DNA of 64,000 nucleotides from Actinopolyspora lacussalsi (GCA_030803735.1 JAURUC010000001.1:152501-216500); one strand, 5' to 3'; counted from the stretch's first letter, positions 31,914-41,536 are shown. Translations and numbers: made by a program. Notes: generated by a model from the sequence alone, not told the origin.

Positions 31914-32159
31914 GTGAGTGAGGAAACGCAACCGGTCGACGACAAAGCCCACATCAGGGACGAGCTCGACTTCACCAACGCCGAGTGGATCACCAGTACC
32001 GACGACGATGACGAACCGGGCGTGGAGATCGCCTTCGTGGACGGCTACATCGGCATGCGCAACGGAGCCGATCCGGAGGGGCCCGTGCTGGTGTTCACCC
32101 CGGAGGAGTGGGACGCCTTCGTGGCGGGTGCCAAGGACGGCGAGTTCGACGAACCGTGA
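31914..32159 (+). CDS. Small DUF397-like protein
   Basis: An 81-aa, very acidic protein. The ending GPVLVFTPEEWDAFVAGAKDGEFD is the hallmark of DUF397, and VEIAFVDGYIGMRNGADPEG fits the core. DUF397 genes in actinomycetes usually sit beside an XRE-type regulator, as BldB/AbaA-like modules; no such regulator is next to this one. GTG 31914 is supported by the -10 box. It lies between ilvC and serA as a single-gene unit. Confidence 0.75.
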   Translation: MSEETQPVDDKAHIRDELDFTNAEWITSTDDDDEPGVEIAFVDGYIGMRNGADPEGPVLVFTPEEWDAFVAGAKDGEFDEP

Positions 32160-32392
32160 GCCGTCGACCCGCTCCGCCGCGAGGCGGTGGGGTCCCGAAC
32201 CGTCCACGGAGCCCGTGTGCGGCTGTTTCGGTGTTGTTTCCGCTACACGGTCGTGTTGGGATGCCGTAGCGTTACGGTGATACGTCCAACACTTGTGTGA
32301 ACGGATTCTCATATCAGCGTTAAACTGCTGCACCAGCCCGGCACAATGGCGTGCCTTGCTTCGACCCTGATCTCTGTTACTGGAGCGCGCCC

Positions 32393-33988
32393 GTGACCAA
32401 CGCAAGCCGTCCTGTCGTCCTGATCGCCGAGAAGCTGGCCCCTTCGGTGCTGGAAGCATTCGGAGACGAGGTCGAGATCCGTCACGTCGACGGCACCGAC
32501 CGCCCGGCACTGCTCGAAGCCGTTGCCGACGCCGACGCGCTGCTGGTCCGTTCGGCGACGAAAGTCGATGCCGAGGTCTACTCGGCCAGCACGCGGCTGA
32601 AGGTCGTCGCTCGTGCGGGAGTGGGACTGGACAACGTCGAGGTTCCCGCCGCCACCGAACGCGGCATCATGGTCGTCAACGCCCCCACCTCCAACATCGT
32701 CTCGGCCGCCGAGCACGCGATCGCGCTGCTGCTGGCGGTATCCCGCAACGTGGCCGTGGCCGATGCCAGCCTGCGTGCCGGTGAGTGGAAGCGCAGTGCG
32801 CTCAGCGGCGTGGAGATCAACGACAAGACCGTCGGTGTCATCGGTCTCGGCAAGATCGGCCAGCTCGTCGCGCAGCGGCTGGAGGCCTTCGGCGCCAAGC
32901 TGATCGCCTACGATCCCTACGTCTCGGCCGCGCGTGCCGCCCAGCTCGGCATCGAGCTCGTCAGCCTCGAGGAGTTGCTGCAGCGCGCCGACGCCATGTC
33001 GATCCACCTGCCGAAGACCGCCGAGACGCTCGGCCTCATCGGTGCGGAGGAACTCAAGAAGACCAAGCAGGGCGCGATCATCGTCAACGCCTCGCGCGGT
33101 GGGCTCATCGACGAGGACGCGCTCGCCGAGTCCCTGCGCAGTGGGCACCTCGGTGGTGCGGGTATCGACGTCTACAGCACCGAGCCCACCACCTCCAGCC
33201 CGCTGTTCGAGCTGTCCAACGTGGTCGCGACCCCGCACCTGGGTGCTTCCACAGCCGAGGCCCAGGACCGTGCCGGTACCGACGTGGCCCATTCCACGCT
33301 GCAGGCGCTGCGCGGTGACTTCGTTCCCGACGCGGTCAACGTGCAGGGCGGTGCCGTCGGTGAGGAGGTCCGTCCCTACCTGCCGCTGACCCAGAAGCTG
33401 GGCTCGTTGCTGGCCGCGGTGCTCGGCAGCACGCCGACCTCCGTCACGGTCGAGGCCAGGGGCGAGCTCGCCGACGAGGACGTCTCCGTGCTGCCGCTGG
33501 CCGCGCTGCGCGGTGTCTTCTCCGGTGCGGTGGAGAGCCAGGTCACCTTCGTCAACGCTCCGCAACTCGCCGAGGACCTCGGGGTGGACATCGACGTCAA
33601 GACCGCTCCGGAGAGCGCGAGCCACCGCAGCGTGGTCTCGGTGCGCGCCGTGCTGTCCGACGGTCGTACGGGTGTCGTCTCGGGTGCCCTGGACGGTCCG
33701 AACCAGGTGGAGAAGCTCGTCGAGGTCAACGGCAGGCACTTCGACCTGCGCGCCGAGGGCAGCGTCCTACTGCTGGAGTACCCGGACCGGCCCGGTGTCA
33801 TGGGCAAGGTCGGGACGCTGCTCGGCGAGGTCGGGACGAACATCGAGGCCGCGCAGATCAGCCAGACCTCGGACGGTTCGGACGCGATCATGCTGCTGCG
33901 CGTGGACCGTCCGGTCGACGCGGGCGTGCTCGAGCCGATCGGTGCCGCCGTCGGAGCCAAGACCGTGCGTACCGTCAGTTTCGAGTGA
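32393..33988 (+). CDS. serA: D-3-phosphoglycerate dehydrogenase
   Basis: A 531-aa enzyme for the first step of serine synthesis (3-phosphoglycerate to 3-phosphohydroxypyruvate with NAD). A Rossmann domain carries VGVIGLGKIGQLVAQRL. Catalytic residues are Arg in NASRGGLIDEDAL, Glu shortly after and His in TPHLGAST. The C-terminal half holds the intervening ASB domain and an ACT domain (LLEYPDRPGVMGKVGTLLGE), as in the type I M. tuberculosis enzyme. GTG 32393 has TGGAG 7 nt upstream. It has a 230-nt upstream region that probably contains its promoter. Confidence 0.95.
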   Translation: MTNASRPVVLIAEKLAPSVLEAFGDEVEIRHVDGTDRPALLEAVADADALLVRSATKVDAEVYSASTRLKVVARAGVGLDNVEVPAATERGIMVVNAPTSNIVSAAEHAIALLLAVSRNVAVADASLRAGEWKRSALSGVEINDKTVGVIGLGKIGQLVAQRLEAFGAKLIAYDPYVSAARAAQLGIELVSLEELLQRADAMSIHLPKTAETLGLIGAEELKKTKQGAIIVNASRGGLIDEDALAESLRSGHLGGAGIDVYSTEPTTSSPLFELSNVVATPHLGASTAEAQDRAGTDVAHSTLQALRGDFVPDAVNVQGGAVGEEVRPYLPLTQKLGSLLAAVLGSTPTSVTVEARGELADEDVSVLPLAALRGVFSGAVESQVTFVNAPQLAEDLGVDIDVKTAPESASHRSVVSVRAVLSDGRTGVVSGALDGPNQVEKLVEVNGRHFDLRAEGSVLLLEYPDRPGVMGKVGTLLGEVGTNIEAAQISQTSDGSDAIMLLRVDRPVDAGVLEPIGAAVGAKTVRTVSFE

Positions 33989-34080
33989 GCCGGTTCAGCG
34001 GTCCCGTTCGGGCCGCGTATCACCCGGGTTCCGTACCGGATCACCTCGTGTGACCGGTGGGCCCTTCCGCTGGATCCTCC

Positions 34081-34113
34081 GGGGGTCGCCGCTGCACGCG
34101 GCGGCCCCCGTTT
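34081..34113 (+). terminator. serA terminator
   Basis: A 12-bp stem gggggtcgccgc / gcggcggccccc (one T-G wobble) with a tgcac loop, followed by gtttctcg. It lies about 95 nt after the serA stop. The rest of 33989-34391 shows no gene. Confidence 0.75.
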
Positions 34114-34391
34114 CTCGTTCTCCGGGGCGCGGAAGCTGTGCGCGCGGGGCGCGGACAACAGCCCGGAACGAGTTCTCGGCACGGTGTCCGAAGGTTGTAC
34201 CGGCTGGTCAGCGGCACGCTTTCGACCTCCGAACACCCCCTGTGCGGGTGACAATCACCCGATCGGGTGTCCCACTGTTCGGGAGGTGACGTCCAGTATT
34301 GGGGTCCGGCGTGCCTGAGCGACATCGAAGCACGGTAGCCTGCGGCACAACGTTTCAGCCCCAAATCGGGGGTAGGACTCGGGAGGTGTGC

Positions 34392-35435
34392 ATGCGGCTC
34401 GCTGTGATCCCAGGTGACGGGATCGGGCCGGAAGTGGTGGCCGAGGCGCTGAAGGTGCTCGGGGAAGTGGTCCCCGAAACCGAGATCACTCGGTACGATC
34501 TGGGCGCCGCTCGCTGGCACAACACCGGGGAGCTACTTCCGGAATCCGTGTTGGGTGAGTTGCGCGAGCACGACGGGATTCTGCTCGGTGCGGTGGGTGA
34601 TCCGTCGGTGCCGAGCGGGATTCTGGAACGCGGATTGCTGTTGCGGCTGCGTTTCGAACTCGACCACCACGTGAATCTGCGTCCGGCGCGGCTTTATCCG
34701 GGAGTGCAGAGTCCGATCGCCGATCCCGGTGAGGTCGACATGGTCGTCGTCCGGGAAGGCACCGAAGGCCCCTACGCGGGCAACGGGGGTCTGCTCCGAA
34801 AGGACACGCCACAGGAAGTGGCGACCGAGGTGAGCCTCAACACGGCCTTCGGCGTGGAGCGTGTGGTCCGCGACGCGTTCGCGAGGGCCGCGGCGCGTCC
34901 GCGCAAGCATCTGACCCTGGTGCACAAGACCAACGTGCTCAGCCACGCCGGATCACTGTGGTCCCGGGTGGTCGAGGAGCTGTCGTTGCAGTACCCGGAC
35001 GTCACGGTGAACTACGAGCACGTCGACGCCACCACGATCCATCTGGTGCAGGATCCCGCCCGGTTCGACGTGATCGTCACCGACAACCTCTTCGGCGACA
35101 TCATCACCGATCTGGCCGGTGCGGTGACCGGTGGTATCGGCAGGGCCGCCAGCGGGAACATCGACGCCACGCGGCGCAATCCGAGCATGTTCGAACCGGT
35201 GCACGGCAGTGCGCCCGACATCGCCGGGCAGGCCATCGCGGACCCCACCGCGGCGGTGTTGTCCGTCGCGCTGCTGCTCGACCACGTCGGTTACGCGGAG
35301 GCGGCGAGGAGGGTGCAGGCCTCGGTCGCCTTCGATCTGGCCACGCGCGATCACTCCGCGCCGGGGGCCACGCACGCCATCGGTGATCGGCTCGCCGCGC
35401 TGGTTTCGGCGCGGGAAGTCGTGCAGCAGGCGTGA
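34392..35435 (+). CDS. leuB: 3-isopropylmalate dehydrogenase
   Basis: A 347-aa NAD-dependent dehydrogenase of leucine synthesis. N-terminal [23 protein letters not shown], substrate Arg residues in [17 protein letters not shown], Asp metal ligands in [13 protein letters not shown], and the NAD pocket [10 protein letters not shown] are visible. ATG 34392 has GGGAGG upstream; longer in-frame starts lack family similarity. It stands 300 nt before the cimA leader and is not coupled to leuCD. Confidence 0.95.
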   Translation: MRLAVIPGDGIGPEVVAEALKVLGEVVPETEITRYDLGAARWHNTGELLPESVLGELREHDGILLGAVGDPSVPSGILERGLLLRLRFELDHHVNLRPARLYPGVQSPIADPGEVDMVVVREGTEGPYAGNGGLLRKDTPQEVATEVSLNTAFGVERVVRDAFARAAARPRKHLTLVHKTNVLSHAGSLWSRVVEELSLQYPDVTVNYEHVDATTIHLVQDPARFDVIVTDNLFGDIITDLAGAVTGGIGRAASGNIDATRRNPSMFEPVHGSAPDIAGQAIADPTAAVLSVALLLDHVGYAEAARRVQASVAFDLATRDHSAPGATHAIGDRLAALVSAREVVQQA

Positions 35436-35545
35436 TTCCCCGCAACGTCCGGCCGGATCGGCCGCGCCGCTGACGGACCGTGGCACGGACACCCCGGTTG
35501 TCCGTATCGTGGGAAGAAAGGCCCACTGCTTGGAGTGTGTCCGCG

Positions 35546-35608
35546 ATGTGCGAGCATTGCGGCATGCTCCAGTACACGACGGGCATTATTGGCAAGCGCG
35601 CCGGGTGA
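35546..35608 (+). CDS. Putative cimA leader peptide
   Basis: A 20-codon reading frame, MCEHCGMLQYTTGIIGKRAG, with GGAG about 10 nt upstream. An internal ATG at 35564 would give a 14-residue form. Tandem Ile codons (att att) sit seven codons before the stop, and the frame ends inside the first arm of the following stem. Its layout copies the ilvB leader. Citramalate synthase feeds isoleucine, so Ile codons would be the expected sensor. I know of no prior description of this leader. Confidence 0.6.
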   Translation: MCEHCGMLQYTTGIIGKRAG

Positions 35609-35663
35609 CTCGACTCCGCGGACCCGGCGCGCAGACCTCTCGCATTCGCGGGGGGTCTTTTTT
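35596..35663 (+). promoter_or_regulatory. Putative cimA transcription attenuator
   Basis: An 11-bp perfect stem gcgcgccgggt (35596-35606) / acccggcgcgc (35622-35632) overlaps the leader-peptide stop. It is immediately followed by a terminator-like hairpin from agacc (35633) to ggtct, ending in six T at 35658-35663. The arm sizes (11 bp) and order equal those before ilvB, although the sequences differ. Confidence 0.65.
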
Positions 35664-35735
35664 ATGTCCACGACAGCCACAACGGGCCGTTCCAGCCCCG
35701 ACCGGCCCGATCATCACCGCCCTTCTGGAGGGACA

Positions 35736-37421
35736 GTGACCCGCACCAGCCCGGCAGGGACCCCACAGGCGGACACGTTTCACGTCTACGACACGACGCT
35801 TCGCGACGGCGCGCAGCGCGAAGGCATCTCCTACTCGGTGGCCGACAAGCTCGCGGTCGCCCGCATCCTGGACAGTCTCGGCGTGGGATTCATCGAAGGC
35901 GGTTGGCCCGGTGCGTTGCCGAAGGACACCGAGTTCTTTCGCCGGGCCACCGCCGGCGAGCTCGACCTTCGGCACGCCGTGCTCACCGCGTTCGGCTCCA
36001 CACGCCGCCCCGGGGTTCCCGTGCAGCAGGACGACCAGGTAGCCGCGTTGCTCGAATCGGGAGCTCCCGCGGTCACGCTGGTCGCCAAGTCCGACAGCAG
36101 GCACATCGAACGCGCGTTGCGTACCGACGTGGCCGAGAACGGTGCCATGATCGCCGACACGGTCCGGTACCTCACCGAGCACGGCAGACGCGTGTTCCTG
36201 GATGCCGAGCACTTCTTCGACGGTTACGCCCACGATCCGGACACCGCCCTGCGGATGCTCGACGCGGCCGTGCACGCGGGGGCCGATCTGGTGTGCCTAT
36301 GCGACACCAACGGCGGGCAGCTGCCGACAGCGCTGGCCGAAACGGTGGAGGAGATCGGCCGTCGTACCGGTTTCCGGTTGGGGATCCACTGCCAGGACGA
36401 CACCGGTTGCGCCGTCGCCAACACGCTCGCCGCGGTGCAGGCGGGGGTTACGCACGTGCAGTGCACCGCCAACGGTTACGGAGAGCGGGCAGGCAACGCC
36501 GACCTGTTCCCCGTCATCGGCAATCTGGAGACGAAACTGGGACTGCCCGTGCTGCCCGAGGGAAACCTGTCCGAGCTCAGCCGGGTATCGCACGCGCTCG
36601 CCGAGATCGCCAACATCGCGCCGGACACGCACCAGGCGTACGTGGGAGGCTCCACCTTCGCCCACAAGGCCGGGCTGCACGCCAGCGCGATCAAAGTGGA
36701 CCCCGAACTGTACAACCACATAGACCCCGAGCGCGTCGGCAACGGAATGCGCGTGCTCGTCACCGAGATGTCCGGGCGCGCCAGCCTGGAGCTCAAGGCA
36801 GCCGAACTGGGACTGGACCTGAGTGCGGCTCCGGACGCCATCACCGGTGCCGTGCGGCGGGTCAAGGAACTGGAAGCACGGGGATGGTCCTTCGAAGGGG
36901 CCGACGCCTCGCTGGAACTGATGCTGCGTCGTGAGATGGAACTGGCCGACGGCACCGCGGCGGAAGCGGACGTCGACGCCTCGGACGACGTGTCGTTCGG
37001 CGCTCCCTTCGAGCTGGAGTCCTACCGGGTATCGCTCGACCACCGTCCCGACGGTCAGGTGGTCTCGGAGGCGACGGTCAAGTTGCACGTGTTGCGGGAA
37101 CGCGTCATCGCCACCGCCGAGGGGAACGGTCCCGTCAACGCGCTGGACGCCGCACTGCGCAAGGCACTGGTGCCTCGGTTGCCGTGGTTGGACGAGGTCG
37201 AACTGGTGGACTACAAGGTGCGGATTCTCACCGACGCCTCCGGGACCGATGCCGTCACCAGGGTGCTCGTCGAGTCGCGGGACGAACACCGTGAGTGGAG
37301 CACCGTTGGTGTGCACGGCAACATCGTGGAAGCGAGCTGGTACGCGCTGTGCGACGCGTTCGCCCACAAGGCGATCCACCGGGGTGAGACGGCGGAGGTC
37401 GGCACCTCCAATACGAGGTGA
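35736..37421 (+). CDS. cimA: Citramalate synthase (isopropylmalate/homocitrate synthase family)
   Basis: A 561-aa enzyme expected to condense pyruvate and acetyl-CoA to (R)-citramalate, the entry to isoleucine that bypasses threonine deaminase. The catalytic N-terminus FHVYDTTLRDGAQREGISYS, the HMGL-like signature GVTHVQCTANGYGERAGN, and the metal-binding GLHASAI segment are visible. A C-terminal LeuA-type allosteric domain spans about residues 430-550 (SYRVSLDHRPDGQVVSEATVKLHV). GTG 35736 has GGAGGG upstream; the frame is open back to ATG 35664, inside the attenuator T-run. Residues GARAGNADLF and GGWPGALPKDTEFF are typical of the CimA rather than LeuA branch. Confidence 0.88.
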   Translation: MTRTSPAGTPQADTFHVYDTTLRDGAQREGISYSVADKLAVARILDSLGVGFIEGGWPGALPKDTEFFRRATAGELDLRHAVLTAFGSTRRPGVPVQQDDQVAALLESGAPAVTLVAKSDSRHIERALRTDVAENGAMIADTVRYLTEHGRRVFLDAEHFFDGYAHDPDTALRMLDAAVHAGADLVCLCDTNGGQLPTALAETVEEIGRRTGFRLGIHCQDDTGCAVANTLAAVQAGVTHVQCTANGYGERAGNADLFPVIGNLETKLGLPVLPEGNLSELSRVSHALAEIANIAPDTHQAYVGGSTFAHKAGLHASAIKVDPELYNHIDPERVGNGMRVLVTEMSGRASLELKAAELGLDLSAAPDAITGAVRRVKELEARGWSFEGADASLELMLRREMELADGTAAEADVDASDDVSFGAPFELESYRVSLDHRPDGQVVSEATVKLHVLRERVIATAEGNGPVNALDAALRKALVPRLPWLDEVELVDYKVRILTDASGTDAVTRVLVESRDEHREWSTVGVHGNIVEASWYALCDAFAHKAIHRGETAEVGTSNTR

Positions 37422-37489
37422 CCAGGAACTGGGGCGTGGTCCCCCCGCACGTAAGCTGTTCGGCGGACAGTTGATGACGGAGGTTTCGT

Positions 37490-38272
37490 TTGCGCCTGGC
37501 ACGTGTTGCTCAGCCCGAAGGGGTCTCGTTCGTGGCATTGGAGCCGGACCCCAAATCCCCCGGTGAGAAGGTGCTCGCCGTCGAGATCGACCAGCATCCG
37601 TTCGGGGAGCCGACGTTCACCGGTCGTAAGTGGCCGATGGCCGACGTGCGGCTGTTGGCGCCCATTCTGCCGACCAAGGTGATCTGCGTGGGTAAGAACT
37701 ACGCCGAGCACGCGCGGGAGATGGGTGGAGAGGTGCCGGAGAATCCGGTGCTGTTCATGAAGCCTTCGACATCAGTGATCGGCCCGAGCGCCCCGATCAA
37801 GATGCCGCCGAACTCCGAACGGGTCGACTACGAGGGCGAGCTGGCCGCGGTGATCGGCCAGCCCTGCAAGGACGTGCCCGAGGCCAGGGGAACCGACGTG
37901 GTGCTCGGATACACGATCGCCAACGACGTCACGGCCAGGGATCAGCAACGGGCCGACGGCCAGTGGACCAGGGCGAAGGGCTACGACACCTTCTGTCCGC
38001 TGGGGCCGTGGATCGACACCACTGTCGATCCCTCCGACCTGGGGTTGCGCACCGAACTCGACCGCGAGTTGTGCCAGGAGTCCCGCACCTCGCTGTTGAC
38101 GCACGATGTGGCCGGGCTGATCTCGTTCGTCTCCCGGGTCATGACCCTGTTGCCCGGTGACGTGATCCTGACCGGAACCCCTTCCGGGGTGGGGCCGATG
38201 CGGGCCGGACAGAAGGTCTCGGTCTCCATCGACGGCCTCGGCACACTCACCAACCCGGTGCAGCAGGCCTGA
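37490..38272 (+). CDS. Fumarylacetoacetate-hydrolase family protein
   Basis: A 260-aa FAH-fold hydrolase or decarboxylase, homologous in position to M. tuberculosis Rv2993c, between leuB and gltX. Visible are ICVGKNYAEHAREMG, the metal-binding glutamates in DYEGELAAVIG, and the C-terminal GDVILTGTPSGVGPM. The start is TTG 37490 with GGAGG upstream. FAH-fold proteins often act on 2-hydroxymuconate or acylpyruvate compounds; I cannot assign the substrate. It is about 70 nt after cimA and could be co-transcribed. Confidence 0.87.
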   Translation: MRLARVAQPEGVSFVALEPDPKSPGEKVLAVEIDQHPFGEPTFTGRKWPMADVRLLAPILPTKVICVGKNYAEHAREMGGEVPENPVLFMKPSTSVIGPSAPIKMPPNSERVDYEGELAAVIGQPCKDVPEARGTDVVLGYTIANDVTARDQQRADGQWTRAKGYDTFCPLGPWIDTTVDPSDLGLRTELDRELCQESRTSLLTHDVAGLISFVSRVMTLLPGDVILTGTPSGVGPMRAGQKVSVSIDGLGTLTNPVQQA

Positions 38273-38339
38273 CTCCCGCTGTCGAGTCGCGGCGCGATCC
38301 GCGCGTTTCGGCCCCGGTCGACGGCGCCACCGGCAGTGC

Positions 38340-38383
38340 GCTCGTTTCACCCGCGAGTCGACCGAACCGCGGGTGAAACGAGC
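38340..38383. terminator. Bidirectional terminator FAH gene / monooxygenase
   Basis: A perfect 16-bp palindrome gctcgtttcacccgcg / cgcgggtgaaacgagc with a 12-nt loop separates two convergent genes. Confidence 0.85.
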
Positions 38384-38394
38384 TTCTCCGGGAA

Positions 38395-39633
38395 TCAGCG
38401 GAGTGCCTCCTTCGGCGGGCGCTCCCGCCGGGCCCCGTAGGCGAGGATGTACGGCGGAACGACGCGCAGCCAGGGAAGTCTCGGCAGCAGCTTGAGCAAC
38501 CAGGGCAGTCCGGCGCGTCGACCGAAGTCGATTTCCCCTCGCAGCGCGGGCTCGACCACGTTGGCGTGGATGGTGCGTTGCAGTCCCTGGATGAGCGCGG
38601 TCGTGGGCCAGCGGGTGCGTTGGACCGCCGCGACGTGCCTGCGCCGCGGTCCGCCACGCCGCAACGGTTTCGCGAGGTGACGAGCGGCGGCCACCGCGTC
38701 CTGCACCGCCAGGTTGATACCGACCCCGCCGACCGGTGACATCGCGTGTGCCGCGTCCCCGATGCACAGCAGTCCCGGAACGTGCCAGCGGCGCAGCCGG
38801 TCCAGGGTGACGTGCAGCGGCTTCACTTCCTCCCAACTCCGGACGAGTTCCCGTCCGTCGTCGAGCCAGCCGAGTCGTGCCCGCAGCGATTCGTTGAACC
38901 TCCCGATGTCGTTGGCGCGCTCGGCGGCGTCGGAGCCCTTGGCTATGACCGAGGCGACCTGGAAGTAGTCCCCCCGGTCCAGCAGCACGGTGAACGCGCC
39001 GTTCCCGATGTTGCCCACGGCTCCGGCGGGATCCTCCTCCCGCCGTGGAATCCGGAACCACTGCACGTCCATCGGGGTCGGAAAGTCCCGGACCCGGAGC
39101 TGGTCGGCCAGTTCACGCCGGACCAGGGAGTCCCTGCCGTCACAGGCCACCGTGATGGTGGCCCGGAGTCGACCGTGCTCCCCGTCGGCGGCGCGGTAGT
39201 CGACCCCCGTCACCCGGCCGTGCTCCCGCATCAGTCCGTTCACCTCGGTGTTCATGCGCAGCTCGAAGTTCGGCTCCTTCGCCGCTTCCGCCGCCAACAG
39301 ATTGAGCAGGTCCCACTGCGGCACCATGGCGATGTAGTTGTACCTGATCGGTAGCCGACCGAAATCACCCAGCGTGTAGAACTCGCCGTCCGGCCCGACC
39401 GGCAACATCACCGTGCTGACCCTTCGCTGCGGCAGTTCGGCGAACCGCTCGGCGAGGCCGAGCTCGTCCAGCAGCGCCAACGTCGTGGGGTGCACCGTGT
39501 CACCGCGGAAGTCCCGCAGGAAGTCCGCGTGCTTTTCCAGCACCGTCACGGATACCCCGGAGCGGGCGAGCAACAGCCCCAGCACCATCCCCGCGGGGCC
39601 GCCACCGACGACGCAGCAGGTGGTCCGCTTCAT
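38395..39633 (-). CDS. FAD-dependent monooxygenase
   Basis: A 412-aa flavoprotein monooxygenase of the PHBH/UbiH type. An N-terminal FAD motif CCVVGGGPAGMVLGLLLARSG, then HPTTLALLDELGL, the DG motif TVACDGRDSLVRREL, and the second FAD motif GLLCIGDAAHAMSPVGGVGINLAVQDA are visible. ATG 39633 has GGGAGGGA upstream; an in-frame start at 39696 would add a poorly conserved tail. It stands alone with a TetR-like operator 147 nt upstream and no adjacent regulator. The substrate is unknown, though aromatic or polyketide hydroxylation is typical of the family. Confidence 0.87.
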   Translation of the reverse strand: MKRTTCCVVGGGPAGMVLGLLLARSGVSVTVLEKHADFLRDFRGDTVHPTTLALLDELGLAERFAELPQRRVSTVMLPVGPDGEFYTLGDFGRLPIRYNYIAMVPQWDLLNLLAAEAAKEPNFELRMNTEVNGLMREHGRVTGVDYRAADGEHGRLRATITVACDGRDSLVRRELADQLRVRDFPTPMDVQWFRIPRREEDPAGAVGNIGNGAFTVLLDRGDYFQVASVIAKGSDAAERANDIGRFNESLRARLGWLDDGRELVRSWEEVKPLHVTLDRLRRWHVPGLLCIGDAAHAMSPVGGVGINLAVQDAVAAARHLAKPLRRGGPRRRHVAAVQRTRWPTTALIQGLQRTIHANVVEPALRGEIDFGRRAGLPWLLKLLPRLPWLRVVPPYILAYGARRERPPKEALR

Positions 39634-39779
39634 CGCGATCCCTCCCGAGTAGGAACTCTTCGGCTCGGCCGTCCTGTCGCTCGCGTGGGTGGCCACTCGG
39701 CGCGAGCCGCGCCGAACGACTTCCCGCTCCGGCGGTCGGAACGGGGACCTCGCGAGCCGAGGAGTACCGCCGCAGAAGA

Positions 39780-39797
39780 ATTCAACAAACGTTGAAT
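39780..39797. promoter_or_regulatory. Palindromic operator-like site
   Basis: An 18-bp site attcaac-aaac-gttgaat: two perfect 7-bp arms with a 4-nt centre, in otherwise GC-rich DNA. Size and symmetry fit a TetR-family dimer. It lies between the monooxygenase start and gltX; upstream of the monooxygenase is the more likely target. Confidence 0.6.
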
Positions 39798-39850
39798 AAC
39801 GCCAGCATGCGCCGAAGGGACGCGCCGGTCAAGAGGGGCGGCGCGCGGGA

Positions 39851-39856
39851 TAAGCT
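39851..39856 (+). promoter_or_regulatory. -10 box (TAAGCT), gltX
   Basis: TAAGCT lies 9 nt before ATG 39866, giving at most a 2-4 nt leader; no ribosome binding site is seen. Confidence 0.4.
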
Positions 39857-39865
39857 GAATCAGTC

Positions 39866-41377
39866 ATGAGCACGTCAGATGTCACCACCGCCGAGTCCGA
39901 CCGTCCGGTACGAGCCAGGTTCTGCCCCTCACCCACCGGCACGCCACACGTCGGACTGATCCGCACCGCGCTGTTCAACTGGGCGTTCGCCCGGCACAAC
40001 AACGGGTCGTTGCTGTTCCGCATCGAGGACACCGACGCGAGCAGGGACAGCGAGGAGTCCTACCAGGCACTGCTGGAGGCTCTTCGCTGGTTGCGCCTCG
40101 ACTGGGACGAAGGGCCGGACGTGGGAGGTGAGTACGGTCCCTACCGGCAGAGCCAACGGCGTGAGATCTACGCGGACGTGGCCGCCAGACTGCTGGAGGC
40201 CGGTGAACTCTACGAGTCCTTCTCCACGCCGCAGGAAGTCGAACAGCGCCACCGAGACGCCGGTCGGGACCCCAAACTGGGGTACGACAACGCCGACCGC
40301 GAGTTGACCGAGCAGCGCAAGTCGGAGCTGCGCGCCGAGGGACGCAGTCCGGTCCTGCGGTTGCGGATGCCGGACCGCGACATCGGATTCACCGACCTGA
40401 TTCGCGGCGAAGTCACCTTCCCCGCGGGCAGCGTGCCCGACCCCGTCCTGGTACGTGGCAACGGGGACGCGCTGTACCCGCTGACGAATCCCGTCGACGA
40501 CGCCCTCATGGGGATCACTCACGTGCTGCGCGGTGAGGACCTGCTGTCCTCCACGCCGCGCCAGATCGCGCTGTACGAGGCGCTGCGGCGGATCGGCACG
40601 ACGGACTTCACGCCCGAGTTCGGACACCTGCCGTTCGTGATGGGAGAGGGAAACAAGAAGCTCTCCAAACGGGATCCGCAGTCCGATGTCTTCCACCATC
40701 GCGAGCGTGGCTTCCTTCCCGAGGGGCTGCTCAACTATCTGGCGCTGCTCGGCTGGTCCATCTCCGACGACCGCGACGTGTTCGACCTCGACGAGATGGT
40801 CAGTGCGTTCGACATTCGCCGGGTCAGTGCCAATCCGGCGCGGTTCGACCAGAAGAAGGCCGATGCCATCAACGCCGCGCACCTGCGCGCGTTGGAGCTC
40901 GACGATTTCGTCGACAGGGTCGTGCCGTACCTGGTCGCCGGTGATGTACTGCCCGCCGATCCGAGCGAGCGGCAGCTGGAGACGGTGCGAGCGGCCGCTC
41001 CACTGGTGCAGGAGCGATTGACCGTGCTGTCGGACGCGGTCGGGATGATGGGCTTCCTGTTCGCGGGCGAGGACTTCGAACCGGAACCAGCGGCCGCGGC
41101 CAAGGCGCTGGGCAGTGACGCGCGGCCGGTGCTTTCGGCCGCCCTGGAAGTTCTCGATCCGTTGCCCGAGTGGCGTGCCGCCGACATCGAGAACGCCCTG
41201 AAACAGGCGATTGTCGAAGGGCTGGGCATCAAGCCCCGGAAGGCGTTCACGCCGGTCCGTGTGGCCATCACGGGGCGTACGGTCTCACCGCCGTTGTTCG
41301 AGTCGATGGAACTGCTCGACAGGCGGTCCTGCCTGGATCGGTTGCGCACGGCGCTGCGGAACGCATCTGAGGAGTGA
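39866..41377 (+). CDS. gltX: Glutamate--tRNA ligase
   Basis: A 503-aa class I synthetase charging tRNA-Glu and, in gatCAB organisms, also tRNA-Gln. The HIGH-type signature is [22 protein letters not shown] and the KMSKS-type loop is NKKLSKRDP. An [14 protein letters not shown] stretch and an alpha-helical C-terminal anticodon domain follow. It fits with gatCAB at 19601-23146 and with the adjacent tRNA-Gln and tRNA-Glu genes. Start ATG 39866. Confidence 0.96.
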   Translation: MSTSDVTTAESDRPVRARFCPSPTGTPHVGLIRTALFNWAFARHNNGSLLFRIEDTDASRDSEESYQALLEALRWLRLDWDEGPDVGGEYGPYRQSQRREIYADVAARLLEAGELYESFSTPQEVEQRHRDAGRDPKLGYDNADRELTEQRKSELRAEGRSPVLRLRMPDRDIGFTDLIRGEVTFPAGSVPDPVLVRGNGDALYPLTNPVDDALMGITHVLRGEDLLSSTPRQIALYEALRRIGTTDFTPEFGHLPFVMGEGNKKLSKRDPQSDVFHHRERGFLPEGLLNYLALLGWSISDDRDVFDLDEMVSAFDIRRVSANPARFDQKKADAINAAHLRALELDDFVDRVVPYLVAGDVLPADPSERQLETVRAAAPLVQERLTVLSDAVGMMGFLFAGEDFEPEPAAAAKALGSDARPVLSAALEVLDPLPEWRAADIENALKQAIVEGLGIKPRKAFTPVRVAITGRTVSPPLFESMELLDRRSCLDRLRTALRNASEE

Positions 41378-41524
41378 GCACCACGGCCGTGTCGGTCGCC
41401 ACGACGGAAGTCGGGCGGCCGGCACGGCACGTGTGTTCATGTGCTGTTGCACGCGGCGAGCTAAACCGTGTCAGTGATGTAAGTATCACCATGTTGGACG
41501 AGTCGGCCACTCCGGGTGGAGTCC

Positions 41525-41530
41525 TAGCCT
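41525..41530 (+). promoter_or_regulatory. -10 box (TAGCCT), leaderless HAD gene
   Basis: TAGCCT ends 6 nt before GTG 41537, as before doxX. Confidence 0.5.
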
Positions 41531-41536
41531 CACGGA

